Source: an uncultured Kiritimatiellota bacterium
GTDB taxonomy: Bacteria > Verrucomicrobiota > Kiritimatiellia > RFP12 > DVOR01
Direction: 5' to 3'
Length of the DNA: 33,715 nt
NCBI GenBank assembly: GCA_944389565.1
Contig: CALXMV010000024.1
Coordinates: forward strand, 1-33,715
A program made the position numbers and the translations under genes. Shown in pieces: positions 16,287 through 25,680 of this stretch (the stretch's first letter is position 1; each line of letters begins with the position of its first letter). Below the pieces are notes generated by a model. The model saw only the letters and a program-made list of their open reading frames with translations. It had not been told where the DNA came from and searched no databases.

Positions 16287-17111
16287 TTACTTCCTCCGCT
16301 TCACGATGAAGCGATTGCTGTTCTTGCGGCGGCTGCGGGTCTTGCCGCCCTTGGCGAGCTTGCCCCACGGGCTGCGCGGGTGGCTGCCGCCGGAGGTGCG
16401 GCCTTCGCCGCCGCCCATCGGGTGGTCCACCGGGTTCATCGCCACGCCGCGGACCGTCGGGCGGATGCCCAGCAGGCGTTTGCGCCCGGCCTTGCCGAAC
16501 TTCACGCCGGCCCAGTCGCCCTCGCCCACCACGCCCACGGTCGCCATGCAGGCCACCGAGACCATGCGGATCTCGCCGGAGGGGAGGCGGAGCGTGGCCA
16601 TGCCGTTGGCGCGGGCCATGAGCGTGGCGCTCGTGCCGGCGCTGCGCACCATCTGCGCGCCCTTGCCGGGCACCAGCTCCACGTTGTGCACCGCCATGCC
16701 CAGCGGGATCTTCTCCAAGGGCAGCGCGTTGCCCACCGTCGGCTCGGCCTCGGGGCCGGAGACCACGGTCATGCCCGGCTTCAGGCCCTCGGGCGCCAGG
16801 ATGTAGCGCTTCTCGCCGTCGCGGTAGTTCAGCAGGGCCAGGTTGGCCGTGCGGTTCGGATCGTAGCAGAGCGCCGCCACCTTCGCGGGGATCCCGTGCT
16901 TGTCGCGCAGGAAATCGACGATGCGGTAACGCCGCCGCACGCCGCCGCCGCGGTGGCGGACGGTGATGCGGCCTTGGTTGTTGCGGCCCGCCGCGCTGTT
17001 CTTCGCGATCGTCAGATGCGCCACGGGCTTCTCCTTCGAGAGATGCGTGCGCACCTGGGAGACGCGGAAGCGCATACCCGGGCTGCGGGGCTTGTAACTC
17101 TTCAGTGCCAT
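16287..17111 (-). CDS. rplB: 50S ribosomal protein L2
   Basis: The protein has 274 residues. It has the [19 protein letters not shown] block, [18 protein letters not shown] and the C-terminal [20 protein letters not shown] loop, whose conserved histidine is important for peptidyl transfer. L2 is among the most conserved large-subunit proteins and supports subunit joining. It starts 25 nt after rplW. Confidence 0.98.
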   Translation of the reverse strand: MALKSYKPRSPGMRFRVSQVRTHLSKEKPVAHLTIAKNSAAGRNNQGRITVRHRGGGVRRRYRIVDFLRDKHGIPAKVAALCYDPNRTANLALLNYRDGEKRYILAPEGLKPGMTVVSGPEAEPTVGNALPLEKIPLGMAVHNVELVPGKGAQMVRSAGTSATLMARANGMATLRLPSGEIRMVSVACMATVGVVGEGDWAGVKFGKAGRKRLLGIRPTVRGVAMNPVDHPMGGGEGRTSGGSHPRSPWGKLAKGGKTRSRRKNSNRFIVKRRK

Positions 17112-17136
17112 AGATAGGGTGTCCTTTGGCAGTGTG

Positions 17137-17409
17137 TCAGGCCAGCTCGATGCGTTCGCCCTCGCGGAGCGTCACGAACGCGCGCTTCCAGGCTTGCGTC
17201 TGGGTGGTGCGGCGCGTGCGGGTGGCGACCGTGCGCGGGCGGTAGTTCGCGGTGTTCACGCGCACCACGTGCACGCCGAACTGCGCCTCCACCGCATCGC
17301 GGATCTGGGGCTTGGTCGCCTCCGGGGCGACCTCGAGCATGAATTGGTTGGCCGCGCCGATCCGGGTGCCCTTCTCGGTCGCGGAAACTTTGCGGATGAT
17401 GGTCTTCAT
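17137..17409 (-). CDS. rplW: 50S ribosomal protein L23
   Basis: The protein has 90 residues. It starts [19 protein letters not shown]; the [20 protein letters not shown] and [16 protein letters not shown] blocks are typical. L23 is the main docking site for trigger factor, SRP and the translocon at the tunnel exit. Its ATG overlaps the rplD stop by 4 nt (ATGA). A longer open frame upstream is a shadow of rplD. Confidence 0.97.
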   Translation of the reverse strand: MKTIIRKVSATEKGTRIGAANQFMLEVAPEATKPQIRDAVEAQFGVHVVRVNTANYRPRTVATRTRRTTQTQAWKRAFVTLREGERIELA

Positions 17410-18077
17410 TCCTGGGCCACCTTTCCGGCCGTGGCGCGCGCCAAGCGGGCCATCAGCCCCTCGAACGCCTTCGCCGTGGCCACGATGTTCTTGAAGCGGC
17501 AGAGCATGTAGACGTCCGTCGTGGCGACCGTCGCCAAATCCACGTTCGGCAGGTTCAGGACGGATTGGATGAACGCCTCGTTCGTGTCCGTCGCCAGCGC
17601 GTCGTCGTCGACGACCACCAGGCAGGAACGATCGATGCCCATCGCCTTGAACATGGCCGCGGCCACCTTCGTCTTCGGCGCGTCGTACGTCAGCGCGTCG
17701 ACCACGCACAGCTCGCCGGCGGCGATCTTGTCGCTCAGCGCGCGGGCGAAGGCCAGCGCCGCCACCTTCTTGTTGATCTTCTGCGAGTAATCGCGGGGCA
17801 CCGGGCCGAAGGCCACGCCGCCGCCGCGCCACACCGGGTTCCGCTTGCCGCCGAAGCTCGCGCGGCCGGTCCCCTTCTGCTTCCAGGGCTTCTTCCCGGA
17901 GCCGGAGACCTCGGAACGGTTCTTCGTCTTGGCCGTGCCGGCGCGGTAGCCGTTCAGGATGGCCACCACCGTGTCCTTCACGGCCTGCTCGCCGCGGTCA
18001 AGCACCAGCTGCGCCGCGTCGACGGTCTGCTCGCCCGTCGCCGCGCCGCTCTTGTCGTAAACTTTGATCGTGCTCAT
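17406..18077 (-). CDS. rplD: 50S ribosomal protein L4
   Basis: The protein has 223 residues. It starts MSTIKVYDKSGAATGEQ at 18077 with GAGGA upstream; a GTG at 18092 overlapping the rplC stop is a possible alternative. The tunnel-reaching loop is GSGKKPWKQKGTGRASFGGK, followed by WRGGGVAFGPVPRDYSQKIN. In gamma-proteobacteria L4 represses the S10 operon. It lies between rplC and rplW as usual. Confidence 0.97.
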   Translation of the reverse strand: MSTIKVYDKSGAATGEQTVDAAQLVLDRGEQAVKDTVVAILNGYRAGTAKTKNRSEVSGSGKKPWKQKGTGRASFGGKRNPVWRGGGVAFGPVPRDYSQKINKKVAALAFARALSDKIAAGELCVVDALTYDAPKTKVAAAMFKAMGIDRSCLVVVDDDALATDTNEAFIQSVLNLPNVDLATVATTDVYMLCRFKNIVATAKAFEGLMARLARATAGKVAQE

Positions 18078-18088
18078 TTGCCCAATCC

Positions 18089-18715
18089 TCACTTCTTCAG
18101 CGCCTTCGTCACGCGGACGATGCCGCCGTTGGGGCCGGGGACCGCGCCGTGCAGGAGGATGAGGTTATCCTCGGCCAGCAGCTTGGCCACGCGGACGTTC
18201 TGGGTCGTGCGGGTGACGCACCCCATGTGCCCGGGCATCTTCTTGCCTTTCTCGACCCAGCCGGGCAGGTCGCGCGCCGCGATGCCGCCGGGGCGGCGCT
18301 TGCTGTGGCCGCCGTGCCCGTGGGGGCCGCCGGCGAAGCCGAAGCGCCGCACCACGCCCGCGAACCCGCGGCCCTTGGTCGTCGCCTGCACGTCCACGAA
18401 GGAGACCCCCTCGAAGACCGTCGCCGTCAGCGTGTCGCCCGCCTTCACCTCGTCGGCGCTGTCGGGGCGGAACTCCTGCAGCACGCGCTGCGCCGGCACG
18501 TTCGCCTTCTCGAAACGCGTCCGCTCCGCCTTGCTCAGGCGCTGCGGCTTCTGCGCCACGAAGCCCAGCTGGGCGGCCACGTAGCCATCCTTCTCGGACG
18601 TCTTCACCTGGACCACCGGGCAGGGGCCCACCTCCACGACCGTGACGGGCACCGCCACGCCGTTCTCGTCCCAAATCTGGGTCATCCCGATCTTCTTGCC
18701 GATCAAGCCTTGCAT
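18089..18715 (-). CDS. rplC: 50S ribosomal protein L3
   Basis: The protein has 208 residues. It starts MQGLIGKKIGMTQIWDENG and contains the central extension RRFGFAGGPHGHGGHSKRRP that approaches the peptidyl transferase centre, and the GHMGCVTRTTQNVRVAK block. It starts 13 nt after rpsJ. L3 helps to start large-subunit assembly. Confidence 0.98.
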   Translation of the reverse strand: MQGLIGKKIGMTQIWDENGVAVPVTVVEVGPCPVVQVKTSEKDGYVAAQLGFVAQKPQRLSKAERTRFEKANVPAQRVLQEFRPDSADEVKAGDTLTATVFEGVSFVDVQATTKGRGFAGVVRRFGFAGGPHGHGGHSKRRPGGIAARDLPGWVEKGKKMPGHMGCVTRTTQNVRVAKLLAEDNLILLHGAVPGPNGGIVRVTKALKK

Positions 18716-18728
18716 GGTCGTCCCCTCC

Positions 18729-19037
18729 TCAGATGCGGATCGTGATGTCCACGCCGGCCGGCAGATTCAGCTTCTTGAGCTCGTCCACCGTCTTCGCCGT
18801 CGGGCTGACGATGTCCAGCAGACGCTTGTGCGTCCGCATCTCGAACTGATCCATCGACTTCTTGTCCACGTGCGGCGAACGGTTCACCGTGAAGCGCTCG
18901 ATGCGCGTCGGCAACGGGATCGGGCCGACGATCTGCGCCCCGGTGCTCCGGGCCGTGTCGAGGATCGCGCCCACGGCCTGGTCCAGCACCTTGTGGTCGT
19001 ACGCCTGCAGGCGGATACGTATGCGCTGACTTTGCAT
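18729..19037 (-). CDS. rpsJ: 30S ribosomal protein S10
   Basis: The protein has 102 residues when started at the ATG at 19037 ([20 protein letters not shown]), matching the usual beginning of the family; a GTG two codons upstream at 19043 is also open. The block [20 protein letters not shown] is diagnostic. S10 is in the 30S head and also binds NusB in antitermination. It begins directly after the fusA stop, so the two are coupled. Confidence 0.97.
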   Translation of the reverse strand: MQSQRIRIRLQAYDHKVLDQAVGAILDTARSTGAQIVGPIPLPTRIERFTVNRSPHVDKKSMDQFEMRTHKRLLDIVSPTAKTVDELKKLNLPAGVDITIRI

Positions 19038-19044
19038 GCTCACA

Positions 19045-21114
19045 TTACCTGTTCAGTAGTTGTTCTTTGACTGCCTTGGGCACCACCGCGAACGCGCCGG
19101 GCTCCATCGTGTACCCGGCCCGCCCGCGGGAGAGCGAACGGATCGCCGTGGCATACCCAAAGAGTTCCGCCAGGGGCACCTGCGCGCGCACGTCCTGAAG
19201 GTCGCCCTTCATCTCCATGTCGCGCACCTGCCCGCGGCGGCCGTTGATGTCCCCCATGATGTCGCCCACGTACTCGGGCGGCGTCACGATGTCGAGGGAC
19301 ATGATCGGCTCCAGGAACTCCGGGCCCGCGGCCTGCGCCGCCTCCCGGAAGCCCATCGCGGCCGCGCTCCTGAAAGCCACGTCCGTCGCCGTCTCGTCAT
19401 CCGACAGGACGCAATCGGTCACCTCCGCCCGCACGTCCGTCATCGGGAAGCGTGCCAAAACGCCGGTGGCTATTGCATCCAACAAAGCGTCCCTTATGAT
19501 AGCAGAAACCTCGGGCCGAGGCAAGCGTTTTTCCACGGTCTTCGCGACCGCCGCCTCCCGGCCCGCGCCACGCCCGAGCGGGGAGACCTCCACGGTCAGC
19601 GTGGCGCAATGCCGCTTGCCCGCGATCTCCCGGTCGAACGTGTACGTGCGGCGGGCCGTCGCCGTCACCGTCTCGCAGTACGAGACCATCGGCTTGCCCG
19701 TGTTCGCCGTCACATTGAACTCGCGTCTCAGGCGGTCAACGAGGATCTCCAGATGGAGCTCCCCCATCCCGCACAAAATCTTCTGCCCCGTCTCCGCGTC
19801 CGTCCGCACCTGGCAGGTCGGATCCTCCGCCGCCAATTGCGCCAACGCGTCGGCCAACTTGTCCTTCTCCGCCGTGCTCTTGGGCTCGATGGCCATGAAC
19901 ATCACCGGCTCGGGCGCCACGATCCCCATCAGCGCGTACGGGCGGTTCTCCGCGCACAGCGTGTCGCCCGTCGTCGCCCCCTTCAACCCCACCACGGCAC
20001 CGATGTCCCCCGCGCCGAGCGCCTCCAGCTCCTCCTCCTCGTCGGACTTCACGCGCAGCAGCTTCATGATGCGCTCGCGCTGGCGCGTGCGCGGGTTGTA
20101 GACGTTCTGCCCCTTGCGCAGCGTGCCGCCGTAGACACGCACGAAGAAAAGCCGCCCCACGTAAGGATCCGTCGCGATCTTGAAGACCAGCGCCGAGAGC
20201 GGCGCCTCCGGCGCCATCTCGACCGTCCCCTCCTCGCCCGTCTTCGCGTGCGTCCCCGTCGGGGCACGGCGCTCGTCCGGCGCCGGCAGGAAATCCACGA
20301 TCCCGTCGAGCAACGCCTGCACGCCCTTGTTCTTCAGCGAGGAACCGCAGAAGACCGGCACCAAGGCCTGCGCCACGACCGCCCGGCGGATTGCCGCGCG
20401 CACCGCCTCGGCGGGCTGCTCGGGATCCTCCAGATACGCCTCCATGAACGCGTCGTCCACCTCCGCCAACGCCTCCAGCAACGCCTCGTGCGCCGCCTGC
20501 GCCGCATCGGCCAAGGCCGCGTCCACCGCCCCGTCCTCGAAGGTCTTCCCCTCCGCGTCCAAGTAACGGCGCTGCCGCATCGAAATCAGGTCGATCTCCC
20601 CCGCATACGTCTCCGCGGCCCCCACCGGCAAAGCCACCGGCACCGCGTTCGCCCCCAGCTTCCCCCGCATCTCCGCCACCACCCGCGCGAAGTTCGCCCC
20701 CATCCGATCCATCTTGTTCACGAAAGCGATCCGCGCCACATGATGCCGGTTCGCCTGCCGCCACACCGTCTCCGACTGCGGCTGCACCCCGCCCACCGCG
20801 CAGAAGACGCCCACCGCCCCGTCCAACACGCGCAGCGCCCGCTCCACCTCGATCGTGAAATCGACGTGCCCGGGCGTGTCGATGAGATTGATCTGCCTGC
20901 CGCGCCACGCGCACGTGATCGCCGCCGACGTGATCGTGATGCCGCGCTCGCGCTCCTGCACCATCCAGTCCGTCACCGTGTTCCCCTCGTCCACGTTCCC
21001 CAGACGATGGGTCATCCCCGCATAGAAGAGGATACGCTCGGTCGTCGTCGTCTTGCCCGCGTCGATGTGGGCGACGATGCCGATGTTCCGAATCTCGCTC
21101 ATGCCAATGGCCAT
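19045..21114 (-). CDS. fusA: Translation elongation factor G
   Basis: The protein has 689 residues. It catalyses GTP-driven translocation on the ribosome. G1 AHIDAGKT is at 15-22, G3 DTPGH at 79-83 and G4 NKMD at 133-136. Domain III has [20 protein letters not shown]; domain V has [20 protein letters not shown] and [20 protein letters not shown]. The usual glycine-rich SGGxGQ(Y/F) segment at the start of domain IV is not recognisable; [20 protein letters not shown] stands there, so this is a divergent EF-G, perhaps of the spd type. The ATG at 21114 has GAGGA 6 nt upstream; the open frame runs further up through the promoter and is not used. It heads the S10-type operon without rpsL, rpsG or tuf. 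Confidence 0.95.
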   Translation of the reverse strand: MAIGMSEIRNIGIVAHIDAGKTTTTERILFYAGMTHRLGNVDEGNTVTDWMVQERERGITITSAAITCAWRGRQINLIDTPGHVDFTIEVERALRVLDGAVGVFCAVGGVQPQSETVWRQANRHHVARIAFVNKMDRMGANFARVVAEMRGKLGANAVPVALPVGAAETYAGEIDLISMRQRRYLDAEGKTFEDGAVDAALADAAQAAHEALLEALAEVDDAFMEAYLEDPEQPAEAVRAAIRRAVVAQALVPVFCGSSLKNKGVQALLDGIVDFLPAPDERRAPTGTHAKTGEEGTVEMAPEAPLSALVFKIATDPYVGRLFFVRVYGGTLRKGQNVYNPRTRQRERIMKLLRVKSDEEEELEALGAGDIGAVVGLKGATTGDTLCAENRPYALMGIVAPEPVMFMAIEPKSTAEKDKLADALAQLAAEDPTCQVRTDAETGQKILCGMGELHLEILVDRLRREFNVTANTGKPMVSYCETVTATARRTYTFDREIAGKRHCATLTVEVSPLGRGAGREAAVAKTVEKRLPRPEVSAIIRDALLDAIATGVLARFPMTDVRAEVTDCVLSDDETATDVAFRSAAAMGFREAAQAAGPEFLEPIMSLDIVTPPEYVGDIMGDINGRRGQVRDMEMKGDLQDVRAQVPLAELFGYATAIRSLSRGRAGYTMEPGAFAVVPKAVKEQLLNR

Positions 21115-21161
21115 GAAGTCCTCTTCTTGCGTCCTCTCGGACCGGATGATGTCAAAGAGCG

Positions 21162-21217
21162 TTGCCCACCAAGGGCAAAACGCATACAAGATACCAAAAT
21201 CACGCCCCCCAAAGCAA
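21162..21217 (-). promoter_or_regulatory. Promoter and leader hairpin of the fusA-S10 operon
   Basis: On the reverse strand a -35 TTGCTT (21212-21217), 18 bp and a -10 TATCTT (21188-21193). The leader of about 70 nt contains a small perfect hairpin TTGCCC-TTGGT-GGGCAA (21162-21178). The bases before the -10 (TTTTGG) match the tRNA promoter at 287-316. Confidence 0.6.
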
Positions 21218-21239
21218 GCCTTATTTTCGCTTGTGTCGT

Positions 21240-21810
21240 GTGTGAATCGTCCACAATGTAATTGCGCAGGTAGGAGGAAGAAGAGAAAGAGGAAGGAAGG
21301 TGGACAGGCAGAGGCCGAGATGAAGCAGGTGGAGGGTACGCCCCCTAGGGGGCGGCGCGACCAAAAGGCAAAAACGTCGTCGGCCTCTTCTGGCACACCA
21401 TGCGCCAATCACAACAAAAAGAAGAGGAACCGACGATATGCGACTGTGTGCCACCAATGGTGCCCGGCAAAAGTCGCGGCGCATATCCCCACGCGCAGGC
21501 CGCCCCGCATTCTCACTACCCTTCCGGGACACCACTTCCGGACCGCGATTTGCTTCTCATACCGGAACGGAGGGCTGGGAGCGCGAGTCGGGAGGGTTTG
21601 GGGCGAAACCCTAAGGGGTCTGACCCCAAACCCTAAGGGGTTCGGCCCGAGAGTCGGGAGGGTTTGGGGCGAAACCCTTTCCCCCGAACACCATTGGTGT
21701 GCCACATCTCCACGAAAACGGCGACGGACGCAGGAATCGCTCATCCGTGAGGGTGGCAAGGCCGACGCGGCGCCACACCGAGCCCGGCCACTTGACATTC
21801 GACACTGCAG
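21240..21810. other. Gene-free stretch with nested inverted repeats
   Basis: No gene is supported here. A purine-rich tract (21265-21320) is followed by the 14-bp palindrome GCCCCCTAGGGGGC near 21340. An imperfect stem follows (21377-21390 with 21421-21436, two bases bulged), then a second inverted repeat, GATATGCG (21435-21442) with CGCATATC (21480-21487). The dispersed G-rich repeat then runs to about 21680. Open frames crossing this stretch have the skewed composition of non-coding sequence. Confidence 0.55.
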
Positions 21811-24294
21811 GGTCTCGCCGGCGATTTCGCGTTGGGCCTGGATGAGCGGCGCACGGACATCGACCATCTTCCTCGTCACGAAGTCGGCCGCCGCAACGGC
21901 TTTTCGCTTGGCGAACGCCCGGCGCGTCTCGCCCTCGTGCGGATGGATGGCCTCCTCGACGAACGCCGCCACCTTCGCGCGCCGCGTCATCGGCTGCGCC
22001 TCCGTCCTGGCCCGGCGTGCCCGCAGGTAAGCCTGGGCGTCGGGCGACAGGTCGTCCTCCGTCAGCCCGCGTTTGGCAAGCCGTTTGGCCAGGTCTTTCT
22101 CCCAAGCGCCGTTCTCTCGGGTCATGCCGACATCTTTGGGATTGACAAGTTTCCCGTCTTTTAGTACCTTTCCTTTTTCGTCCATCGAGAAGTCTTTCTC
22201 GGTAAGGACGGCGGATTGGCCGGCGATACTAGCGAGGGCACCATGGGCGAATGGCAATTGGAGCCTAGTAGCTTCCTCCCACGAGCCGGCCTTTCCTGTA
22301 TTCACGTACTTCAGCAAGAAGTCTTTGCCTTTGGCGCGCACCGCCCACTTCTTGATAGTGCCCGCGGACTTTCCGCCGTAAGCGCTTGACAAGAGATTGG
22401 CACGCAACGGTTTCAATGACATCCAGTTGCCGTCCGGATGATAGGCATATTGCAGGGCCACGATAGCTTTTGCGTCGCCCTCCGCCTTGTCGACCAGTTC
22501 CGTGAGGATGACCAGTGACGTATCGGGACGCGTGTCCGAGACAAAGATGGCCACGGGGTTGTCCAACTCCAATTGCAACTTCCGCAACTCACTCACGGGA
22601 ATGTTGTGCTTCCCGGAACGCGTGTAGATGTCCATCCCGGTGATTTTATCGAGGTTCTCCACACGCATGGTAATGGGCCTGTCGTTCGCGAACTGCTTGC
22701 CGCCCACCTCCTCGATGACGCGACGGATAATCTCCGGCGTTCGGTTCAGTACCGTCACCGGCCTGTTCAGCGACAATCTTCCCGCTGCGTAGTTGTCGAG
22801 CGCCCGCCCCCAACGCTCCAGCTCGCCGAACGGGACGGACGCCGCCTCGCGCAATGAGCCCACGGGCGACTCGGCCTCTTCGGAGCGGCCCATCTTCTTG
22901 TCGAACTCGGGCGTCGTCCATTCGTAATCGGGCACCTTCCCGGGGAAGGACTTGTCGAAGTAGTTGCGCGCCTCCTTGCCGGTCTCGCACCCGGCCTCGA
23001 TGGCCTTCTCCAGCCAATTCTTTTCGCGCCTCTTGTCCAGCCATTGCTTGTTTAGCTCCGACATGTCGGGCATTTCGTCGATCTGTTTCTGAATCTTCCT
23101 GCGAAGTTCATTGTACGACGCAATATCCCCTTTCAGTTTCCCAATGGCCTTCTCCGCGTTGTTGATCTGATTGTCCATGCGCGTGAGAATCGAACTGTCC
23201 GGAATCGTGCCGCCCTGCCCTCTGGGATATACCAAGTCCGTGCTCGCGCCAATCGTCTTCCCGGCATCGTCTTTGATCGAGAACCGAGTGACGACGATGC
23301 GCTCATGAGCGGTTTCCATCTCCGCCTTGTTATAGACCCATGTGAGCCCACGATAGCGGACAAACGACCCGGAGCCCCCTTCCTCCAGCAATTGCGCGAA
23401 ACTCTTTTCGCCTTCCCGGCTCATGCGCTCATAGTCGCTGTCGGTCGCCCGCTTCCGCGCCTCGGCCAGCTTGGCCTCCGCCTTCCGCTTCTCTTCCTCG
23501 GCAAGCCGGATCGCGGCCTGCGCCGCCTCCTTGCGCTTCCTGGCCGCCTCTTCCTCGGTCTCGTCCGCCTCTGTCTCCGCCGCCTCCTTGCGCCGCGCGT
23601 CCGAGGCCTTCAGATCCTCCGTCGCCTTCGCCAGCCCGCCGTCCTCCGGGAGCGGCGCGGTCGCCGTCTCCGCCGCCGCGGAGACCCGCGCCTTCGCGCG
23701 CTCGGACAGCGCGGAGATCGTCTGCGCGAACGCCTTGCTCGCCTCCTTCATCCCCTTCCCGGCCGCCTCCATGTCCTCCGCGAACGACCCCTCCCCCAGC
23801 ATCTCCTGGAACATCCGCCGCGTGTCCTCCTGCACCGCCTCCACCGTCGTCCCCGACAGCTTAGCGGCAAGCCACTGCGAGCCCGTGTACTTCCCGACGA
23901 AGTTCACCAACGCCGGCGCCACCCCGAGGATGCTCCGCGCCATCTCCATCCCCGCCGCCTTCATCACGCCCGCGCCGTAATCGAACACTTGCTTCAGGTA
24001 ATCCCACGCCGCCTTCAGCGCCTCGCCGCGCGTCTCGCCGTCCCCGCCCAGCACCGCCTGGATCAGGTTCTTCACCGGCGTGAGCGCCTTCACCGCCGCC
24101 TCCGCCCACCGCTGGATCGTCCCATCCGCCTGCAGCTTCTGGAGCAGCTTGATCAGGAACTCGATGGAGTCCTTCGCCGCCCCTTGGAAGGCGTCGCCGA
24201 ACTGCCGCACGCTGGCCGACCACGTGTCCCCCAGCGTCGCCGTCAGGCCGTCGCCCGTCTGCGCCAGGTGCGCCATCGCCCCCGCCCTCGCCAA
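21409..24294 (-). CDS. Phage-derived polyvalent protein fragment (tape-measure-like + MuF-C-like)
   Basis: The open frame has 961 codons and is probably broken at both ends. Its first start is a TTG without a ribosome-binding site, inside a tape-measure-like helical segment (TWSASVRQFGDAFQGAAKDS, then QADGTIQRWAEAAVKAL). A charged coiled coil follows (ARKRKEAAQAAIRLAEEEKR). Further on, WGRALDNYAAGRLSLNRPV, RTPEIIRRV, LELDNPVAIFVSDTRPDTSL, VILTELVD and LLKYVNTGKAGSW match the pattern of the MuF C-terminal domain of phage and conjugative polyvalent proteins. After about 21810 the frame runs on through the intergenic repeat, so the last 130 or so codons are not original coding sequence. I infer a decayed remnant, not a working gene. 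The domain names come from memory of the family and not from a search. Confidence 0.65.
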   Translation of the reverse strand: MARAGAMAHLAQTGDGLTATLGDTWSASVRQFGDAFQGAAKDSIEFLIKLLQKLQADGTIQRWAEAAVKALTPVKNLIQAVLGGDGETRGEALKAAWDYLKQVFDYGAGVMKAAGMEMARSILGVAPALVNFVGKYTGSQWLAAKLSGTTVEAVQEDTRRMFQEMLGEGSFAEDMEAAGKGMKEASKAFAQTISALSERAKARVSAAAETATAPLPEDGGLAKATEDLKASDARRKEAAETEADETEEEAARKRKEAAQAAIRLAEEEKRKAEAKLAEARKRATDSDYERMSREGEKSFAQLLEEGGSGSFVRYRGLTWVYNKAEMETAHERIVVTRFSIKDDAGKTIGASTDLVYPRGQGGTIPDSSILTRMDNQINNAEKAIGKLKGDIASYNELRRKIQKQIDEMPDMSELNKQWLDKRREKNWLEKAIEAGCETGKEARNYFDKSFPGKVPDYEWTTPEFDKKMGRSEEAESPVGSLREAASVPFGELERWGRALDNYAAGRLSLNRPVTVLNRTPEIIRRVIEEVGGKQFANDRPITMRVENLDKITGMDIYTRSGKHNIPVSELRKLQLELDNPVAIFVSDTRPDTSLVILTELVDKAEGDAKAIVALQYAYHPDGNWMSLKPLRANLLSSAYGGKSAGTIKKWAVRAKGKDFLLKYVNTGKAGSWEEATRLQLPFAHGALASIAGQSAVLTEKDFSMDEKGKVLKDGKLVNPKDVGMTRENGAWEKDLAKRLAKRGLTEDDLSPDAQAYLRARRARTEAQPMTRRAKVAAFVEEAIHPHEGETRRAFAKRKAVAAADFVTRKMVDVRAPLIQAQREIAGETLQCRMSSGRARCGAASALPPSRMSDSCVRRRFRGDVAHQWCSGERVSPQTLPTLGPNPLGFGVRPLRVSPQTLPTRAPSPPFRYEKQIAVRKWCPGRVVRMRGGLRVGICAATFAGHHWWHTVAYRRFLFFLL
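21585..21680. repeat. Intergenic G-rich repeat, copies 2 and 3
   Basis: The unit GAGTCGGGAGGGTTTGGGGC plus GAAACCCT occurs at 21585-21612 and again at 21651-21678. The sequence between holds CTAAGGGGTCTGACCCC and CCCTAAGGGGTT. The same words occur at 477-540. Confidence 0.8.
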
Positions 24295-24322
24295 CTTCCT
24301 CGCCTACGTCACCCCCGAGCGC

Positions 24323-24793
24323 ATGGCCAACGCACCGAGCGGACCCAAATCCGGCTACTTCGTCCCAGACGGATCCCCCCTCAAAATGCTATGGATCTTT
24401 ATGGAGAGCGCCACCCCCGGATCCGACATGGAGCTCACCGTCACCATATCCACCGGAACCCAACCAGTCCCCGCCGCCGCCAACCCCTACGCCTACATCG
24501 CCATCCGAGGCCTCGCCGACGGCACCCCCGAACCCCAAGACGGCGCCCCCGCACTCGACTGGTACACCGGTGACGACACATCAACCACCTGGCGCCTCCC
24601 CCTCGCCGACATTCTGAAGACCGACGCCGCCGGCAACTACGCCCCCGGCCAAGCCGTCCCCCTCAAATATCGCGCCTCCTTCTACGACAACCTCCACCCC
24701 AACCTCACCGCCGGCGGCACCGACCCCGCCGCCCTCGACCTCCCCGACATCCCCGACACACTCGACTTCGACACCTACGAGCCCGTCCGCTAG
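24323..24793 (+). CDS. Unrecognised protein, probably 5'-truncated
   Basis: I do not recognise this gene. The 156-codon frame from the ATG at 24323 reads MANAPSGPKSGYFVPDGSPL and ends DFDTYEPVR. It has no transmembrane segment and looks like a beta-rich soluble protein with Thr-, Pro- and Asp-rich stretches. Its codons strongly favour C at third positions, as in the GH3 gene, so it looks native. No ribosome-binding site precedes the ATG, and in-frame sequence upstream (PALANFLAYVTPER) looks coding up to the edge of the phage fragment, so the 5' end may have been lost at that junction. Confidence 0.5.
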   Translation: MANAPSGPKSGYFVPDGSPLKMLWIFMESATPGSDMELTVTISTGTQPVPAAANPYAYIAIRGLADGTPEPQDGAPALDWYTGDDTSTTWRLPLADILKTDAAGNYAPGQAVPLKYRASFYDNLHPNLTAGGTDPAALDLPDIPDTLDFDTYEPVR

Positions 24794-24811
24794 CCCGCGC
24801 CCCCCCGATTG

Positions 24812-24820
24812 TGCTAGACT
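24812..24820 (+). promoter_or_regulatory. Possible extended -10 before the NERD gene
   Basis: TGCTAGACT fits an extended -10 (TGnTAnACT type) 24 nt before the ATG. No -35 is visible, so this is weak. Confidence 0.3.
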
Positions 24821-24843
24821 AATCCCGATCCACGCACCCCGGA

Positions 24844-25680
24844 ATGAGACACGCCATGCCAACCCTCGCCGCCCTCGCCGCACTCATCTGCGCCCTCATC
24901 CTCATCGCCGCCATCCACGCGCGGAAACGACCGCGCCCCGACGCGCCCCCCGAGCAAAAAGGCGCCGACGGCGAAGAACGCGTCGCCCAAACCCTCGCCG
25001 ACCTCCTTCCGCCCGAAAGCGTCATCCTCCGAAACCTCCTCATCCCAAAACCCGACCGCACCACCTCAGAAATCGACCTCCTCGCCATCACCCCCAACGG
25101 ACTCCTCCTCGTCGAAAGCAAAAACCTCGCCGGCTGGATATTCGGCGACACCGCCTCCGAGCACTGGACGCAAACCCTTCCAACCCGCGCCGGCCACGCC
25201 GAGAAATATCCCTTCCTCAACCCCATCCGCCAAAACGCCGCCCACCTCCGCCACCTCCGACGCCACCTCGCCGAGCACGGCCACCGCCCGCCCATCCACC
25301 CCATCATCGTCTTCGCCGGCACCGCCCACCTCAAATCCACCCCGCCCTACGCCCCCGGCCACGCCATCACCACCATCCGCCACCTCACCCACGTCATCGC
25401 CGCCATCCTCGCCACCCACCCCGAGACCCTCCGCCCCGAAGACATCGCCGCCATCGCCCAGACCCTCGCCCCCGCCGCAAACGCCACGCCCGAAGACCGC
25501 GCCCGACACATCGCGCAAACACAAGCACAAGCCGCCACCCCGCGATGCCCGCGTTGCGGCGCGATCCTCATCCAACGCACCGCCACCAAAGGCCCCAACG
25601 CCGGCCAAACATTCCTCGCCTGCCCAAGATACCCGCACTGCCGGCACACCCAACCCCTCGCCGACGACACAGCGCAATAA
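24844..25680 (+). CDS. NERD-domain membrane-anchored protein with C-terminal zinc ribbon
   Basis: The protein has 278 residues. One transmembrane helix lies at about residues 8-24 (LAALAALICALILIAAI). The NERD (nuclease-related) domain covers about 38-170: GADGEERVAQTL, then SEIDLLAITPNGLLLVESKN, then LAGWIFG; the Glu/Asp78, Glu91 and Lys93 set matches the D-ExK core of restriction-like nucleases. The C-terminal part has CPRCGAILIQRT and LACPRYPHC, a topoisomerase I-like C4 zinc ribbon that probably binds DNA. NERD proteins are found next to defence and mobile genes, but their substrate is not established. The start could also be the ATG at 24856. It is complete and has host-like codon use, although phage fragments flank it. 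Confidence 0.85.
   Translation: MRHAMPTLAALAALICALILIAAIHARKRPRPDAPPEQKGADGEERVAQTLADLLPPESVILRNLLIPKPDRTTSEIDLLAITPNGLLLVESKNLAGWIFGDTASEHWTQTLPTRAGHAEKYPFLNPIRQNAAHLRHLRRHLAEHGHRPPIHPIIVFAGTAHLKSTPPYAPGHAITTIRHLTHVIAAILATHPETLRPEDIAAIAQTLAPAANATPEDRARHIAQTQAQAATPRCPRCGAILIQRTATKGPNAGQTFLACPRYPHCRHTQPLADDTAQ

Noticed and set aside
19043..19043. GTG start for rpsJ overlapping the fusA end
   Set aside because: The ATG two codons later gives the normal S10 beginning and better spacing to AGG; kept only as an alternative.
21053..22030. Plus-strand frame across the fusA leader and the repeat region
   Set aside because: It crosses a promoter, palindromes and the dispersed repeat, and has no protein-like composition.
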